A stretch of 6,360 nt of DNA from assembly GCF_035304305.1 (NCBI RefSeq), contig NZ_DATGQG010000148.1, forward strand, positions 1 through 6,360, read 5' to 3'. This document shows positions 5,263 to 6,360 of this stretch, piece by piece. This stretch comes from Ferrovibrio sp035304305. Lineage in GTDB: Bacteria > Pseudomonadota > Alphaproteobacteria > Ferrovibrionales > Ferrovibrionaceae. Within the stretch, counting starts at the first letter, position 1. Every line of letters begins with the position of its first letter. The notes below the pieces were generated by a model. It was not told the DNA's origin. It searched no databases and worked only from the letters and a program-made list of their open reading frames with translations. The position numbers and the translations under genes were made by a program.

Positions 5263-6360
5263 TCACATCCGGCAGGTGCTCGGCAGCGCGGTATCGGCGG
5301 CCTTCACGATGCCGGCGGTTTTCCAGCCCCAGCCGGTCTTCTCCTCGTCGAAGCGCATGTCGCCTTCCAGCGGGCCGAAGGAGGCGATGACGAGGTCCTG
5401 CAGCACCTGGTGATCCTGCGCCCGCAGCGTGGCGATGCCGCCATACATGGTCGGTCGCGACGCGCCCTTCAGGGCGGCGGCGATCGCCTGCGGCTCGGCG
5501 CTGCCGGCCTTCGTCACCGCATCGTCCAGCATCTCCATCAGCAGCCGCGCGCGCGGCACGTTGAAGCTGCCGCCGAAGCGGGACCGGTAATCCGCGTCCA
5601 GGCTGTCGCTCATCGTCATGTTGGAATGGCCTTCCATCACGCCGAAGACGCGATGGGCCAGCCCGGTCTGGCGCACCGCCGTCGGACTGCCTATGCCGCT
5701 GGCGTAGTAGGTGTACCAGCCGGCCTGCAGGCTCGCTTCGGCCGCGGCCTTCAGCAGCAGCGCGAGATCGGTGCCCCAGTTGCCGGTGACCACGGCGTCG
5801 GCGCCGCTGGCACGGATCTTCGCCACGTAAGGCGAGAAGTCGGTGATCTTGGCCAGCGGATGCAGCTCGTCGCCGACGATCTCGATATCCGGCCGCTCGG
5901 CCCTGATCATCTTCAGTGCGGCGGCGCGCACCGCCTGGCCGAAGGAGTAATCCTGGTTGATCAGATACAGTCTGCGAATCTGCTGCTGCGTGCCGATGAA
6001 CTTCGCCAGCGCCAGCATCTTCATGTCGGCATGGGCGTCGAAGCGGAAATGCGCCGGCTGGCATTTCTCGTTGGTCAGCGCCGGATCGATCGCCGAGATG
6101 TTGAGGAACAGCGCGCTGCGCTCCGGTGCGCGCTCGTTATGCTTGGTAATGAACTCGTTCAGCGCGCCGGCGGCGGCCGAGGAATTGCCGGCGACGATGA
6201 TGCGGATGCCGGCATCGATCGCCTTCTGCGCCTGGATGATGCTTTCCTGCGCGTTCAGCTTGTTGTCGAAGCCGGTGATCTCGTAGTTCCGCCGGGGCGT
6301 CGAGAGCCGCTCGGCCATGAATTTCAGGTGGTTCAGCGCATTCTCGGTGACGGCAGCCGC
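5263..6360 (-). CDS. Second LivK-like substrate-binding protein, 5' end missing
   Basis: Periplasmic binding protein of the Leu/Ile/Val family, paralogous to the protein at 1644-2888. The frame stays open to the right edge, so the ATG at 6318 is internal. The visible part is 365 residues, beginning AAAVTENALNHLKF, and aligns from about residue 39 of the paralogue, so the signal peptide and roughly 38 residues are outside. Shared stretches include FDNKLNAQE, INQDYSFGQAVR, GDELHPLAKITDFSPYV and TGWGWKT. The two cysteines (NEKC at 6063-6061 and STC at 5274-5272) are kept. Differences cluster around the presumed ligand region: GNSSAAAG against GNGSGAAA, YYASGIGSP against YYGGGAGGP, and FGGSFNVPRAR against SAGQGWWYPRVR. 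A different ligand preference is therefore possible. The gene ends four residues earlier than its paralogue and has no permease gene downstream, since gntR converges on it. Confidence 0.92.
   Translation of the reverse strand, partial: AAAVTENALNHLKFMAERLSTPRRNYEITGFDNKLNAQESIIQAQKAIDAGIRIIVAGNSSAAAGALNEFITKHNERAPERSALFLNISAIDPALTNEKCQPAHFRFDAHADMKMLALAKFIGTQQQIRRLYLINQDYSFGQAVRAAALKMIRAERPDIEIVGDELHPLAKITDFSPYVAKIRASGADAVVTGNWGTDLALLLKAAAEASLQAGWYTYYASGIGSPTAVRQTGLAHRVFGVMEGHSNMTMSDSLDADYRSRFGGSFNVPRARLLMEMLDDAVTKAGSAEPQAIAAALKGASRPTMYGGIATLRAQDHQVLQDLVIASFGPLEGDMRFDEEKTGWGWKTAGIVKAADTALPSTCRM

Noticed and set aside
5210..5413. Small plus-strand open frame (67 codons) starting near the REP-like palindrome.
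   Set aside because: Its first codons are a translation of the palindrome and the rest is antisense to the second binding-protein gene.
6316..6318. ATG as start of the second binding protein.
   Set aside because: The frame stays open upstream to the window edge and still aligns with the paralogue (TENALNHLKFM with GEHGVKHFQYM), so this methionine is internal.
1..6360. CRISPR array, insertion sequence, tRNA or rRNA gene.
   Set aside because: I saw no spaced direct repeats, transposase motifs, terminal inverted repeats or tRNA-like folds. The only long direct repeat is the shared block in the two paralogous binding-protein genes.

Overview
The window is GC-rich and densely coded, with strong GC bias at third codon positions. 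The gene families and a short GGCCGGG/CCCGGCC palindrome at 5215-5237 suggest an alphaproteobacterium, perhaps a Rhodospirillales- or Rhizobiales-like soil or aquatic heterotroph. That placement is inference from style; no rRNA or other marker gene is present.

Layout. Positions 1-4246 carry a leftward (minus-strand) cluster. In transcription order it is a secreted class C beta-lactamase-fold serine hydrolase (2981-4246), a LivK-like periplasmic binding protein (1644-2888), the permease LivH (593-1543, TTG start) and the permease LivM (from 589, running off the left edge). The ATPase genes livG and livF would be expected further left but are not seen. A perfect 11-bp stem-loop (1589-1623) separates the binding-protein gene from livH. 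Positions 4247-4435 are a divergent control region with one clear 15-bp palindrome (4309-4323) that fits the operator pattern of the FadR/FCD group of GntR regulators. Positions 4436-5191 encode such a regulator on the plus strand. Positions 5192-5262 hold the REP-like palindrome in a convergent gap. From 5263 to the right edge a second LivK-like binding protein, closely related to the first, runs on the minus strand with its 5' end outside the window.

How the parts may work together (inference). The regulator probably binds the palindrome and controls itself and the hydrolase/transporter cluster. The exported hydrolase may cleave an ester- or amide-type compound in the periplasm, and the binding protein passes a product, or another small organic acid or amino-acid-like ligand, to the LivHM channel. 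The second binding protein could widen the ligand range of the same channel or belong to a neighbouring transporter. The ligand cannot be read from the sequence.

This looks like an accessory catabolic/uptake locus made of known families. I found no mobile element, CRISPR array, tRNA or rRNA. The points most worth following up are the regulator-operator-hydrolase unit and the paired binding proteins that flank it.
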